The position numbers and the translations under genes were made by a program. The notes under the pieces are model-generated. The model made no database searches. It had not been told where the DNA came from and worked only from the letters and a program-made list of their open reading frames with translations. From the NCBI GenBank assembly GCA_964482325.1, contig CAYZXD010000018.1:1-49158 (forward strand): DNA of 49,158 nt, in the 5' to 3' direction. Shown piece by piece: positions 27,307-35,863 of the stretch. Each line of letters opens with the position of its first letter. Positions within the stretch are counted from its first letter, which is position 1. Source of the DNA: CAYZJV01 sp964482325. GTDB lineage: Bacteria; Spirochaetota; Spirochaetia; Sphaerochaetales; Sphaerochaetaceae.

Positions 27307-28292
27307 TGTATCAGATTTCCTCCATAGGTTAGGCCTGCTCCAAACCCGATAGTCATGATTCGCTGACCCGGCCTGAGCAGTCCCTGTTCCTCCATTTCGC
27401 GGAGTGCGATCGGAATCGAAGCCGCTGAAGTATTCGCGTAGTCTTCAATATTTACAAAAAATTTCTTCTGGTCGATACGAAGTCGTCTGGCTGCAGCAGA
27501 AATAATCCTGCTGTTTGCCTGATGCGGCACAATCCAATCGATTTCATCGATAGTCATCTGATTTCTACTCAGCAACTCATCAACTACTTCAGTCAACACA
27601 CGAACAGCAAAATTATATACCGCTCGACCATCCATGTGAAGTTTATTGCCGACATCGCCTTCTTCGACCGCAATGCTGTTATTGGTACCTCCACGGGGAA
27701 TACACAAATATCCTGCACCGGATCCTTCGGCGTGCAGCACGCTGTCAATTATAGCACCTTCTCCCGGTTTTGCTGGAACAATAAATGCACACCCCGCACC
27801 ATCACCAAAAAGGACACAGGTGTTACGGTCCTCCCAGTTCGCCACTGCAGAAAGTTTTTCTGCTCCGATGACGAGGACTGAAGGTACAGTCCCCCCGCTC
27901 ACAAGACCACGGGCGATCTCCATTGCATAAATGAAACCGGTACATCCTGCTGCAATATCAAAAGCTGGAATATGTGGCAACCCCAGCTTATCCTGAACTA
28001 CACAGGCAGTTGCAGGAAATCCGGGAAAATCCTGTGTTGCTGTCGCTACAATAATAGCTCCGACTTCTTCTTTCTGTACGCCATGCCGGCGAAAAAGATC
28101 TTTGGCAGCCCCAACTGCCAAATCACTGGTCGCTACTTCATCATCAGCAATATGCCGGGCACCGATCCCGGTGTGTGAGCGAATCCATTCATCGCTGGTA
28201 TCGACTTTTTTTGCGAGATCGTCATTGGTGACACGTCTCGGCGGAACATAGGCACCGGCCGAGTGCACCGATACACGCTCTGGTTTTATCAT
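27300..28292 (-). CDS. fabH: 3-oxoacyl-ACP synthase III FabH
   Basis: Starter condensing enzyme joining acetyl-CoA (or a branched acyl-CoA) to malonyl-ACP, 330 residues. The Cys-His-Asn triad is C117 (AAGCTGF), H257 (VPHQANSRI) and N287 (DYANTSAAS). The start is the ATG at 28292 with GGAGG nine bases upstream; an upstream in-frame start is rejected. First gene of the fab operon, downstream of a strong promoter with an overlapping palindrome at 28359-28372, so it is the regulated entry point. Confidence 0.96.
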   Translation of the reverse strand: MIKPERVSVHSAGAYVPPRRVTNDDLAKKVDTSDEWIRSHTGIGARHIADDEVATSDLAVGAAKDLFRRHGVQKEEVGAIIVATATQDFPGFPATACVVQDKLGLPHIPAFDIAAGCTGFIYAMEIARGLVSGGTVPSVLVIGAEKLSAVANWEDRNTCVLFGDGAGCAFIVPAKPGEGAIIDSVLHAEGSGAGYLCIPRGGTNNSIAVEEGDVGNKLHMDGRAVYNFAVRVLTEVVDELLSRNQMTIDEIDWIVPHQANSRIISAAARRLRIDQKKFFVNIEDYANTSAASIPIALREMEEQGLLRPGQRIMTIGFGAGLTYGGNLIQW

Positions 28293-28336
28293 TGGGCAAT
28301 CCCTCCACAATTATCGGGCGTTCTGTCCTGATACCT

Positions 28337-28364
28337 ATTATTACATTTTTATTATTTTTGTCAA
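28337..28364 (-). promoter_or_regulatory. Sigma-70 promoter of the fab operon
   Basis: On the minus strand TTGACA, a 16-base spacer and AATAAT, the last preceded by an extended -10 TG. The predicted start near 28330 leaves a leader of about 38 bases before fabH. The -35 lies inside a perfect palindrome. Confidence 0.75.
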
Positions 28365-28372
28365 TATTGACA
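28359..28372. promoter_or_regulatory. Perfect 14-bp palindrome over the fab -35, probable operator
   Basis: TGTCAATATTGACA is its own reverse complement and contains the -35 hexamer. A dimeric repressor bound here would block RNA polymerase. It does not resemble the FapR or FabT sites I know, and no regulator gene is adjacent. Confidence 0.6.
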
Positions 28373-28439
28373 CTTAAAGTCTATGATGTTTTTAAAGAAT
28401 TGCCTGGCTGATTGCTGCCTTATGGGATATTCTGGCATG

Positions 28440-28462
28440 AAAAAGGATCCCCGGAGGGATCC
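28440..28462 (-). terminator. Rho-independent terminator after the 379-residue gene
   Basis: On the minus strand GGATCCC and GGGATCC pair around a four-base loop and are followed by five T. It ends the DUF4954/379-residue transcript and insulates it from the fab promoter. Confidence 0.88.
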
Positions 28463-28472
28463 GCTGTTGTTC

Positions 28473-29612
28473 TTATGATTGGGGATGTCTACTTTTTTTC
28501 AGTGATACCGGCATATGGCCGCGCAACTCCCATTTCCTTGAGTGTTCACTCAGTTGCGCATACAACTCTGTGAAACGGGAAATTTCATCCATCCCGGTAA
28601 ACAGTAACCCATACTCGTTCAGGATATTAAAGACATCCTGCATGGAATTTCCTACGAGACAGGTATCCGAGATATCATCCATCAAATCTTCAATCTGTTC
28701 TCCATCAGGGAGCAGATAGCCACTTAAAAATTCGAGCATTGCACTGGCTGCGGGAGATTGGTCGTCATAGGGCGTTTGATAATACTTCACCAGATCTTCA
28801 CGGGAAGGAATATAGTATGATATCTCTCGCACTGTCTCAAGAAACTGCACTACTTCCTGCTCAGTCTGGAAATAACTGGAAATAATCAATTCATCATCAA
28901 ACCACCAGTAGTATTGCAGCCGACCAAGTTCCATCAGCTCATCCATAATCATGGCAGGAGTAAGACTTTCCGATTCAAACCGGTTCCAGACGATGGCATA
29001 CTGGTCAATATCGAGCACTCCATAGAGGTTGGAAAGTGCCATTGCATAGGCATCAATACGTTGGTGCAGATGTACCCGTTCCCACAAATTCTGATCAGAA
29101 AAGACTTCAAGAGCGCTGAGCAGTTCCCGGGGAACCACTGCGGTGAAAGTCTCTCCAGTTCTGAATAAATAGAGGAATCCAAAATTGTGGGTATGTGAAA
29201 TATCACGATACTGAAGTGCATCACCGGCAATTTCCAACATGGTTTCATCCTTGAAAAGCCGGAGAAATTCAAGATTCGGTCGAGGAAGATATGGAAGCAT
29301 TACCGGAAACTGTTTCACCAGATGTGCCGTGAGCTGCTCCACGACCTCGTGCTTTTTCAGTGAGCTCGAAACGGAAACACGATGATCCTGCGCCAATTCC
29401 CGCAAATGCTCCTTCGTATAAAAATTCAGGCAGGAGGACAAAGAGGACACAGGCTGACGAGAGATAGCTGCAGTTTGCAGCAACTCTTGATTCAGTACAG
29501 GCTCGGTATCTAGGATGCCCATCATAAGCTCTTTACTGAACACCGGACTGGGATTCATTTCTCGCCTTGGAACTTCCATCCATTTCTCTTTCATATGCCT
29601 AATGTAACACAT
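28473..29612 (-). CDS. Uncharacterised protein with SAP/Rho-N-like segment
   Basis: About 379 residues, cytoplasmic, no signal peptide or membrane segment. A short helical segment (FYTKEHLRELAQ to VEQLTAHL, about residues 65-100) resembles SAP or Rho N-terminal motifs. The C-terminal SRKWELRGHMPVSL resembles the TRxWENRGHTPxEL tail found in many clostridial SEC-C-type and related proteins, but the cysteine metal motif is absent. The middle is helical and rich in acidic and aromatic residues. The ATG at 29612 shares a base with the stop of the DUF4954 gene (TGATG), suggesting translational reinitiation. An ATG at 29594 is the alternative; neither has a clear ribosome binding site. No function is assigned. 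Confidence 0.75.
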   Translation of the reverse strand: MCYIRHMKEKWMEVPRREMNPSPVFSKELMMGILDTEPVLNQELLQTAAISRQPVSSLSSCLNFYTKEHLRELAQDHRVSVSSSLKKHEVVEQLTAHLVKQFPVMLPYLPRPNLEFLRLFKDETMLEIAGDALQYRDISHTHNFGFLYLFRTGETFTAVVPRELLSALEVFSDQNLWERVHLHQRIDAYAMALSNLYGVLDIDQYAIVWNRFESESLTPAMIMDELMELGRLQYYWWFDDELIISSYFQTEQEVVQFLETVREISYYIPSREDLVKYYQTPYDDQSPAASAMLEFLSGYLLPDGEQIEDLMDDISDTCLVGNSMQDVFNILNEYGLLFTGMDEISRFTELYAQLSEHSRKWELRGHMPVSLKKSRHPQS

Positions 29613-31837
29613 CAGGACCAAGGAGAAAAGCGGCGGGCTACCTCCTTTGCCTGTTCCATGGTGATTTTACTCTCCTGAACAAACGAAACATTCTCAGGTC
29701 TTCCAAGTACCGCTTCCATCTCTTCATCATTTCGGTATACTACTTTCCTGAACGGATCATCATAGTCCTTCTTTCTCGAGTGATACACCTCGAGTGCGTT
29801 CTGATCACAGAGGACCATATACCGGCTGATAAGCATCTCCCAGGAAGATTCGTCAAGTTGCACGGTCTGCGCTACCCGCTGCAATGCCTGCAAGGCTACC
29901 GCAGCTTTGACCAGCGGATATGATTCCCACCACTGATCATATTGATCGTGGATCTGCTCCCATGACGTACAAAGACCTTCTTCAATACGTTGGATAAGAT
30001 CGAAAATCCTCGGTTCTGAAACGAGCTGCCCCCCCATATTCCGGAAAGGCCCTGAGATTGATTCAGCAAATACCCGATCTTCCTGTATCCGATACATCAC
30101 AGAAGTCTGAAACTGCATGATAGTCAGATCATGTGCAAGACAGTAGTCAAGTACGATCCGCATACAACCGAAGATCAGCATTTCCTGATATGCACGATAT
30201 CCTTCGACCGTTTTGAGAATCAGGGCAGGGGTGCGAGACCGTTCAATCCCATCGGCAAGTACTTCCAGAGAATCCACCTGATCAGGATGCGTTTCTAAAA
30301 GCAACTTACCTCGTTCCTGTAATGATACATCATCAGAGATGAGGTGGGCAGGAATCAAATTAGCACTCAGTGCCGCACGTCCTACCCAGAGACTCAACAG
30401 GTCCAGAGCACGTTCAATTTCTTCGATGGTATCGGGAGCAATATATCCTGTTTCTATATGCTGGGTAGCATAGATGCGGGTATCGCGTTTTTTAAACTTC
30501 CATGCGTTTCGCTCAAGAGCGTAACGGTTATACATCCACCAATATGCAGGCATAATCACTACTTGATTTGCTACTTCACGATAACTGACCATGGAGAAGG
30601 GAATGGGAATGGAGAGCTCATTAGGATAATCCCCTTTGGTAATCAACGTAAACGAGGCGAAGGAACTGTTGAATTTCAGGGAACTCGAAAGAGCTGGCCA
30701 AAACCCCCGTTTTGCCTGCATCTCACCATCGTTCCCCCGCGTGTTATGATTCGATCCGATGTTTGCACCTGCAGCCATGTTTGACTGACCCATTACCAGT
30801 GATGCAATGAGAAATGAATTATTATGATGTTGTTCGTGGAATGGAAAAACCAGTGTATTCAGGACTTCACAACAGCTGATGGTAGAATTATCCCCAAGCA
30901 CCGAATTCAACAACCGCGCCCCATACTTCAGGTTGCAATTATTCCCTAAAACAAATCGAACTGCTTTCACACCGTAGAAAACATGGCATCCGTACCCGAT
31001 AATGCCGTTGACCAACTCAACACCTTCACCGATCTGGCTCGGCGATTTTTCATCTGATCTGATCGTAAGGTTTTTCAGTTTATTGGCACCTTTGACGTAG
31101 ACATGGGGACCAAATCGGACGTCTTTAATGACCCTGCAGGATTTTATGACGGAACAAGACCCCACTTCAGCATACCACCCGCGTGTATCAGGAAATGAGT
31201 GCTGAGTAATCTCACGAAGCCGGCTATCGAGCTTCCGTTTTTCACGATAGGTCCCCCAGAGCCAGGCATCGGCACAGATCATAGATTCAAAGGGAAGAAC
31301 CGCACGGGTTTCTGCTTCGTTCATAATACTCAGCTTGATACGGACTTCCTCATCTTCTCCTCTTTTCACAATTCCATTACCGAACTTGGCATGATTTGTC
31401 GCGTCCATTTCGTCGATCTCATTGAGTAGAGACTGTTCCCCGATACAGTAATGAGAAATGTAGGCACAACGATGGATACTGCAGTGTCGACCGATATCGC
31501 TTGAGATAATGTGACTGTCATACACCCCTTCAGGGAGGGCAAAGTCATGATAGTTCACCACATAGGGTTCCATGGAACCGATTCGTACCAACCCATAAAA
31601 CAGATTGCGTCGAATCAGCGATAGATCAATTGGATCTTCTACAAGGAGAGTATCCCAGCGGGGACAGGTGTTTCCCTGCTGTTCGAGTTGCTGAATTTCC
31701 GCATCACTGAGATGTCGCCACTCAGCGTTCCAACTGGCAGTCTGTATGTTACGGTACACATACTCATCCTGCCCTTCACTCACGTAGGAGCCGGAAATAA
31801 AATCATAACCATAGGTAGAAACGGGTGTTCTTCTCAT
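29612..31837 (-). CDS. DUF4954 family protein (left-handed beta-helix)
   Basis: A 741-residue cytoplasmic protein recognised as DUF4954, a family I know from Bacteroidetes and spirochaetes. The middle (about 110-380) has repeated short hydrophobic-glycine hexapeptides such as VFYGVKAVRFVLGNNCNLKYGARL, as in left-handed beta-helix acyl- or nucleotidyl-transferases; the N-terminus and helical C-terminus are family-specific. A sugar-nucleotide or acyltransferase role is only suggested by the fold. The ATG at 31837 has no clear ribosome binding site. It is upstream of, and one base overlapped with, the 379-residue gene, forming a two-gene unit ended by the terminator at 28440. Confidence 0.85.
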   Translation of the reverse strand: MRRTPVSTYGYDFISGSYVSEGQDEYVYRNIQTASWNAEWRHLSDAEIQQLEQQGNTCPRWDTLLVEDPIDLSLIRRNLFYGLVRIGSMEPYVVNYHDFALPEGVYDSHIISSDIGRHCSIHRCAYISHYCIGEQSLLNEIDEMDATNHAKFGNGIVKRGEDEEVRIKLSIMNEAETRAVLPFESMICADAWLWGTYREKRKLDSRLREITQHSFPDTRGWYAEVGSCSVIKSCRVIKDVRFGPHVYVKGANKLKNLTIRSDEKSPSQIGEGVELVNGIIGYGCHVFYGVKAVRFVLGNNCNLKYGARLLNSVLGDNSTISCCEVLNTLVFPFHEQHHNNSFLIASLVMGQSNMAAGANIGSNHNTRGNDGEMQAKRGFWPALSSSLKFNSSFASFTLITKGDYPNELSIPIPFSMVSYREVANQVVIMPAYWWMYNRYALERNAWKFKKRDTRIYATQHIETGYIAPDTIEEIERALDLLSLWVGRAALSANLIPAHLISDDVSLQERGKLLLETHPDQVDSLEVLADGIERSRTPALILKTVEGYRAYQEMLIFGCMRIVLDYCLAHDLTIMQFQTSVMYRIQEDRVFAESISGPFRNMGGQLVSEPRIFDLIQRIEEGLCTSWEQIHDQYDQWWESYPLVKAAVALQALQRVAQTVQLDESSWEMLISRYMVLCDQNALEVYHSRKKDYDDPFRKVVYRNDEEMEAVLGRPENVSFVQESKITMEQAKEVARRFSPWS

Positions 31838-31891
31838 GGAATCACATCATACACCGACACCACCCATATAGCAATAAAATGCCAATTGTTC

Positions 31892-32224
31892 TTATAAAAA
31901 TTGTCCCTGTACAAGCACCATATAGATGATCGTCCCTGTGGCGATGCTCACCAGCGTATTTCTTTTCCAAAAGTGCACGAGTGCAGTCAAGATCACGGCA
32001 CCCACCTCATACATCCACAGAGAAGGAGCAGTGAAGGATATTCCCTTGATGCTGTAGATGACCAAAGCCGCCATAACGGCAGGAGGTAATACGGCTCCGA
32101 GATAGCTAACTGCCCGGGGGATATCTCTCTTTGTGCTGGAAAACAGAATAAAGGGCAGTACCCGGGTAATCACCGTTACCAAGGCGGCAACCAGTACGAT
32201 AGCAACAGCATATCCTACGCGCAT
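31892..32224 (-). CDS. azlD: Branched-chain amino acid exporter subunit AzlD
   Basis: Small inner-membrane subunit of the AzlCD (LIV-E) exporter, 110 residues with four hydrophobic helices and the family motif TRVLPF near residue 21. GAGGAG lies six bases before the ATG, and the gene overlaps azlC by ten bases. AzlCD exports branched-chain amino acids and analogues in relatives. It contrasts with the livKHMGF importer in the same window. Confidence 0.9.
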   Translation of the reverse strand: MRVGYAVAIVLVAALVTVITRVLPFILFSSTKRDIPRAVSYLGAVLPPAVMAALVIYSIKGISFTAPSLWMYEVGAVILTALVHFWKRNTLVSIATGTIIYMVLVQGQFL

Positions 32225-32916
32225 ACGGGCTCCTCGATAAGGGGTCGACCAAGCAGAAGGAGTGTCACCGTGGCAATCAATGCGGGCAGCAGAAAATTAT
32301 CCGGTCCGATAAAGATCAGGGAGACCACGGCACAGACGATACCGATTATTGCAGGGAGGTGATGCTTCACCGTGAGCCACTGTTCAACAAAAATCACCGT
32401 AAAGAGCGCAGTCATGGCAAATTCAATACCAGTAATATTGAATGAAATGAGCGAGCCAAGCACCGCTCCCGCTACCGATCCGGTTACCCAGTAGCACTGA
32501 TCAAAGACTGCAATCCAGAAAGATCGGGCATTCTGCTCTTCCTGAGAACCGACGCCACTCGTTGCACAAAGCAAAGCATAGGTCTCATCGGTGAGACTGA
32601 ACATCATATAAAAACCGCGTTTGCCCATATTTCTGAATTGCTCAATAAACGACAATCCATAGAAAAGATGTCGTGAATTCACCAGCAGTGTGGTCACAGC
32701 GACGGCAACAAGAGAAGCTTCCTGTGCAAGAAGTCCCACGAGCACAAATTGCAGAGACCCCGCAAAGACGATGCAGCTGATCCCTAGAGCCCACAGCCAA
32801 TGATATCCTGCTTGATGGAGTAATAGGCCGAAGGCTATCCCGAGGACAAGATATCCCATCATGACTGGTACAGTCCTGAGAAAAGCCTGCTTCATGATAT
32901 GAGATCGACTCACCAC
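32215..32916 (-). CDS. azlC: Branched-chain amino acid exporter subunit AzlC
   Basis: Large inner-membrane subunit of AzlCD, up to 233 residues, about seven to eight helices. The family segment FAGSLQFVLVGLL (about 50-65) is visible, as is SRHLFYGLSF. The outermost start is GTG at 32916 with AGGG seven bases upstream, nine bases after trpS. An internal ATG at 32895 has no ribosome binding site. It probably shares a transcript with trpS and azlD. Confidence 0.9.
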   Translation of the reverse strand: MVSRSHIMKQAFLRTVPVMMGYLVLGIAFGLLLHQAGYHWLWALGISCIVFAGSLQFVLVGLLAQEASLVAVAVTTLLVNSRHLFYGLSFIEQFRNMGKRGFYMMFSLTDETYALLCATSGVGSQEEQNARSFWIAVFDQCYWVTGSVAGAVLGSLISFNITGIEFAMTALFTVIFVEQWLTVKHHLPAIIGIVCAVVSLIFIGPDNFLLPALIATVTLLLLGRPLIEEPVCA

Positions 32917-32925
32917 GATACCCTA

Positions 32926-33918
32926 TCAGATAACCAGATGCATCGCCTTACGCATCGTATCTACTTGAGCATCTCCGATTGCACTAGCTTTTTCCGTACC
33001 ACTGACGATAATATCTTTCACTTCATCCCGGTGCGATTCATAATAGGCACGCCGTTCCCGCATGGGATCAAGCAGCGTATTGAGACTTTGTGTCAGGCGT
33101 TTTTTACAGGCGACACAACCGATAGTCGCATTTCGACACATCTCCCAGATATTGTCCGCCTCATCAGGAGTGAATATTTTGTGGTACTTCCCCACATTGC
33201 AGATTTCAGGGGTCCCAGGAATATCAATCGTAACCCGTGCAGGATCAGTAACGGCTTTACTCACCTTCTGAGCAACTTCCTTAGCGGTATCTGACAGGTA
33301 AATAGCATTCCCCAAGCTCTTTCCCATCTTGGCGTTACCGTCAAGACCGGCAAGGCGCGGTACCGTACTCAACTTCGCCTGGGGCTCTACAATCTGGGTC
33401 CCATACAGCGCATTAAACTTTCGTACAATCTTTCGTGACAGTTCTATATGGGGAACTTGATCTTCTCCGACAGGGACAAGATCGGCATTACAGAAGGTGA
33501 TATCTGCAGCCTGACTCACCGGATACCCGAGAAACCCGTAACTGAGTTCACTATACCCATAATTTTTCGCCTCAGTTTTGATCGTGGGATTATGTCGCAA
33601 TGCATTCACGCTGATCAGCATTGAGTAGAACACCGTCATTTCGGCAATCGACTTTACGGCACTTTGCTGTACAATCGTGACTTTTCCCGGATCCAGTCCA
33701 ACGGAAAGATTATCGATCGTCACATTATAGATGCTTTCATACAGCAGTTCAGGATGTTCAAAGTGAGTGGTAAGCGCCTGAATATCGGCAAGCAGGATGA
33801 AGGTATCGTACGTATCCTGCAATTCGACTCTGCTTTTCAGACTTCCTACATAGTGGCCAAGGTGTAGATTTCCTGTGGTTCTATCTCCAGTGAGTATTCG
33901 TTTCTTTGCTGTTTGCAT
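32926..33918 (-). CDS. trpS: Tryptophanyl-tRNA synthetase
   Basis: Class I aminoacyl-tRNA synthetase charging tRNA-Trp, 330 residues, normal length. The HIGH-type motif is TGNLHLGH (15-22) and the KMSKS-type loop is KMGKS, followed by LGNAIYLSD. The start at 33918 has AGGAG six bases upstream; a longer frame is rejected. No T-box or tryptophan attenuator is seen in the 150 bases upstream. It is followed closely by azlC, an unusual operon pairing probably without functional meaning. Confidence 0.95.
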   Translation of the reverse strand: MQTAKKRILTGDRTTGNLHLGHYVGSLKSRVELQDTYDTFILLADIQALTTHFEHPELLYESIYNVTIDNLSVGLDPGKVTIVQQSAVKSIAEMTVFYSMLISVNALRHNPTIKTEAKNYGYSELSYGFLGYPVSQAADITFCNADLVPVGEDQVPHIELSRKIVRKFNALYGTQIVEPQAKLSTVPRLAGLDGNAKMGKSLGNAIYLSDTAKEVAQKVSKAVTDPARVTIDIPGTPEICNVGKYHKIFTPDEADNIWEMCRNATIGCVACKKRLTQSLNTLLDPMRERRAYYESHRDEVKDIIVSGTEKASAIGDAQVDTMRKAMHLVI

Positions 33919-34066
33919 ACTGTTCTCCTGCATATCGACTCCTGTGGAGTATACAACAGATCAGAGGCGAGAAGAAAGTAGGAGAGCCTCATCAGTGTGT
34001 TTTCTTGACGCCTTAGTTCCCATAGAGGGAAAATTCCGGTAGTATCACCAGAAACAAGGAGGAATT

Positions 34067-35623
34067 ATGCATCTTAACATCCTTTCATCCGGAGAAAAAA
34101 TCATAGCCTTCATCGGCATGGTCGTGTATATGCTGGCGGTCATATACATCGGGTTTGTGTACAGCAAACGGAATAAGAGTACTGAAGATTTCCTACTTGG
34201 AGGGCGTTCACTCGGTCCATGGGTCACCGCAATGAGTGCAGAGGCCTCCGATATGAGTAGCTGGCTGCTCATGGGACTTCCCGGTCTGGCCTACCTCACC
34301 GGAGTAGCGAGTGCCAGTTGGACAGCGATTGGCCTTGCTATCGGAACGTGGTTCAACTGGAAGTTTGTGGCTTATCGACTGCGGAATTACAGCCACATAG
34401 CCGATAATGCAATCACCCTGCCCGACTTCTTTTCCAATCGATTCCATGACTCAAAAAAGATCCTGATGTCGATTGCGGCATTGGTCATCTTCTTCTTTTT
34501 CATTATTTATACATCTTCAGGATTTGTAGCACTGGGCAAATTGTTCAATAGCCTGTTTGGATTTAATTACACCGTCATGATGATCGTCGGAGCACTGGTA
34601 GTCGTCCTCTATACCATTGTAGGAGGATTTCTTGCTGCAAGTACGAGTGACTTTATGCAGGGCGCACTGATGTCTTTTTCCCTAGTGTGCATCCTGATTG
34701 TAGGAATCGTTGAAGCTGGGGGATTGCAGGCTACTGGTGAAGTAATCGGCTCCATGGAAGGATTCGGTAGCCTTTTGTCCAGTCATAACCGGGTTGATGG
34801 AACCAGTAGTGCTGTTTCTCTTCTTGAAATTGCATCATCGCTTGCCTGGGGCTTGGGATACTTCGGTATGCCGCATATTCTCCTGCGCTTCATGGCAATC
34901 GAAAATCCAAAAGAACTTCCCCGTTCCCGTCGGATTGCCATGACCTGGGTCGTCATATCGCTTGCAGTTGCAGTAGCAATCGGCGTTATCGGTGCTGCAG
35001 TCTTCCCGAACCTGCTTGCAGGACTTTCACCAGATGCCTACTCAGGCCAGAGCGAAACGATTTTTATTGCTATGACTCAGCTCTTAGGGAATATGTCGCC
35101 GATTCTCATAATCTTCATCGGGGTTATTCTCAGTGGAGTTGTTGCAGCCACCATGAGTACCAGTGATTCGCAACTGTTGGTCACCTCAAGCGCCATCTCA
35201 CAGAACTTCTTTAAGGGAGTGATCAAAAAGGATGCTACCGACCGACAGGTTCTTTGGCTGTCCCGCCTCACTATCATCATCGTTGCTATCGTAGGGGCTT
35301 TTCTTGCAGCGGATCCCAATTCATCGATCTTCGGTATGGTCAGCTACGCATGGGCGGGATTTGGTGCTGCCTTCGGCCCAATCATGCTCTTCAGTCTCTT
35401 CTGGAAACGCACGACGTTATCTGGAGCCGTAGCCGGTATGGTCGGAGGTTTCCTAGCCGTTCTTGTCTGGAAACACCTAATCGCACCGATGGGAGGCTTT
35501 TGGGCCATCTATGAACTGCTACCAGCCTTCATCTTCAGCTGCCTCTGCATTCTTGTGGTAAGTCTCGTTTCACCGGAACCTCCTCAGGCGGTACAGGATG
35601 AATTCAAACGAGCAACAACCTAA
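34067..35623 (+). CDS. putP: Sodium/proline symporter family (SSS)
   Basis: Na+-coupled solute symporter of the SSS family, 518 residues, with about thirteen membrane segments. The PutP-like features are the N-terminal YSKRNKSTEDFLLGGRSLGP, AMSAEASDMSSWLLMGLPG and the later MSTSDSQLLVTSSA, which lines the sodium site. AAGGAGG precedes the ATG by five bases. Proline is the best guess from similarity. No proline catabolic genes adjoin, so uptake for osmoprotection or nutrition cannot be told apart. Confidence 0.9.
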   Translation: MHLNILSSGEKIIAFIGMVVYMLAVIYIGFVYSKRNKSTEDFLLGGRSLGPWVTAMSAEASDMSSWLLMGLPGLAYLTGVASASWTAIGLAIGTWFNWKFVAYRLRNYSHIADNAITLPDFFSNRFHDSKKILMSIAALVIFFFFIIYTSSGFVALGKLFNSLFGFNYTVMMIVGALVVVLYTIVGGFLAASTSDFMQGALMSFSLVCILIVGIVEAGGLQATGEVIGSMEGFGSLLSSHNRVDGTSSAVSLLEIASSLAWGLGYFGMPHILLRFMAIENPKELPRSRRIAMTWVVISLAVAVAIGVIGAAVFPNLLAGLSPDAYSGQSETIFIAMTQLLGNMSPILIIFIGVILSGVVAATMSTSDSQLLVTSSAISQNFFKGVIKKDATDRQVLWLSRLTIIIVAIVGAFLAADPNSSIFGMVSYAWAGFGAAFGPIMLFSLFWKRTTLSGAVAGMVGGFLAVLVWKHLIAPMGGFWAIYELLPAFIFSCLCILVVSLVSPEPPQAVQDEFKRATT

Positions 35624-35692
35624 TCACGCTCTGCGACAGCTGAATACACATGGTACAATACGGTGCATAGAGGCAGTCGCATATGGGAGAAG

Positions 35693-35860
35693 AAAAGCGC
35701 ATTTCTGCAATTCATCTCCCGGGAAAATGTCTTTGCTATCGCTGGCGGTATCATTACCGGTACCGCCCTCACTGCCATTGTCTGATCTTTTATCAGTGAC
35801 ATCATTACAGATATGGTGTTACGTACCGAGATCAGAGATCTGCTAAAAAAGGAGAAATTA
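35693..35860 (+). pseudogene. mscL: Remnant of mscL (large mechanosensitive channel)
   Basis: In one frame this stretch encodes an MscL first membrane helix (FLQFISRENVFAIAGG, then IITGTALTAIV), an in-frame TGA at 35783-35785, then SFISDIIT. It passes straight into VLRTEIRDLLKKEK, the conserved MscL C-terminal helix (VLLTEIRDLLKEQ in E. coli). The 80 or so residues between TM1 and the C-terminus are gone. An intact family member is about 130-150 residues. An ATG at 35683 in a neighbouring frame may be the old start, implying a frameshift as well. The remnant cannot make a channel. Its tail supplies the ribosome binding site of the next gene. Confidence 0.8.
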
Positions 35861-35863
35861 AGG

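Noticed and set aside
31870..31884. Sigma-54-like TGGCAT...TTGCT upstream of the DUF4954 gene (minus strand)
   Set aside because: The spacer is four bases instead of five, so the GG and GC doublets are one base too close; RpoN tolerates this poorly, and no enhancer palindrome is nearby.
35813..35863. ATG at 35813 as the start of the SDR gene
   Set aside because: The extra residues match the MscL C-terminal helix and there is no ribosome binding site; the GTG at 35864 has one.
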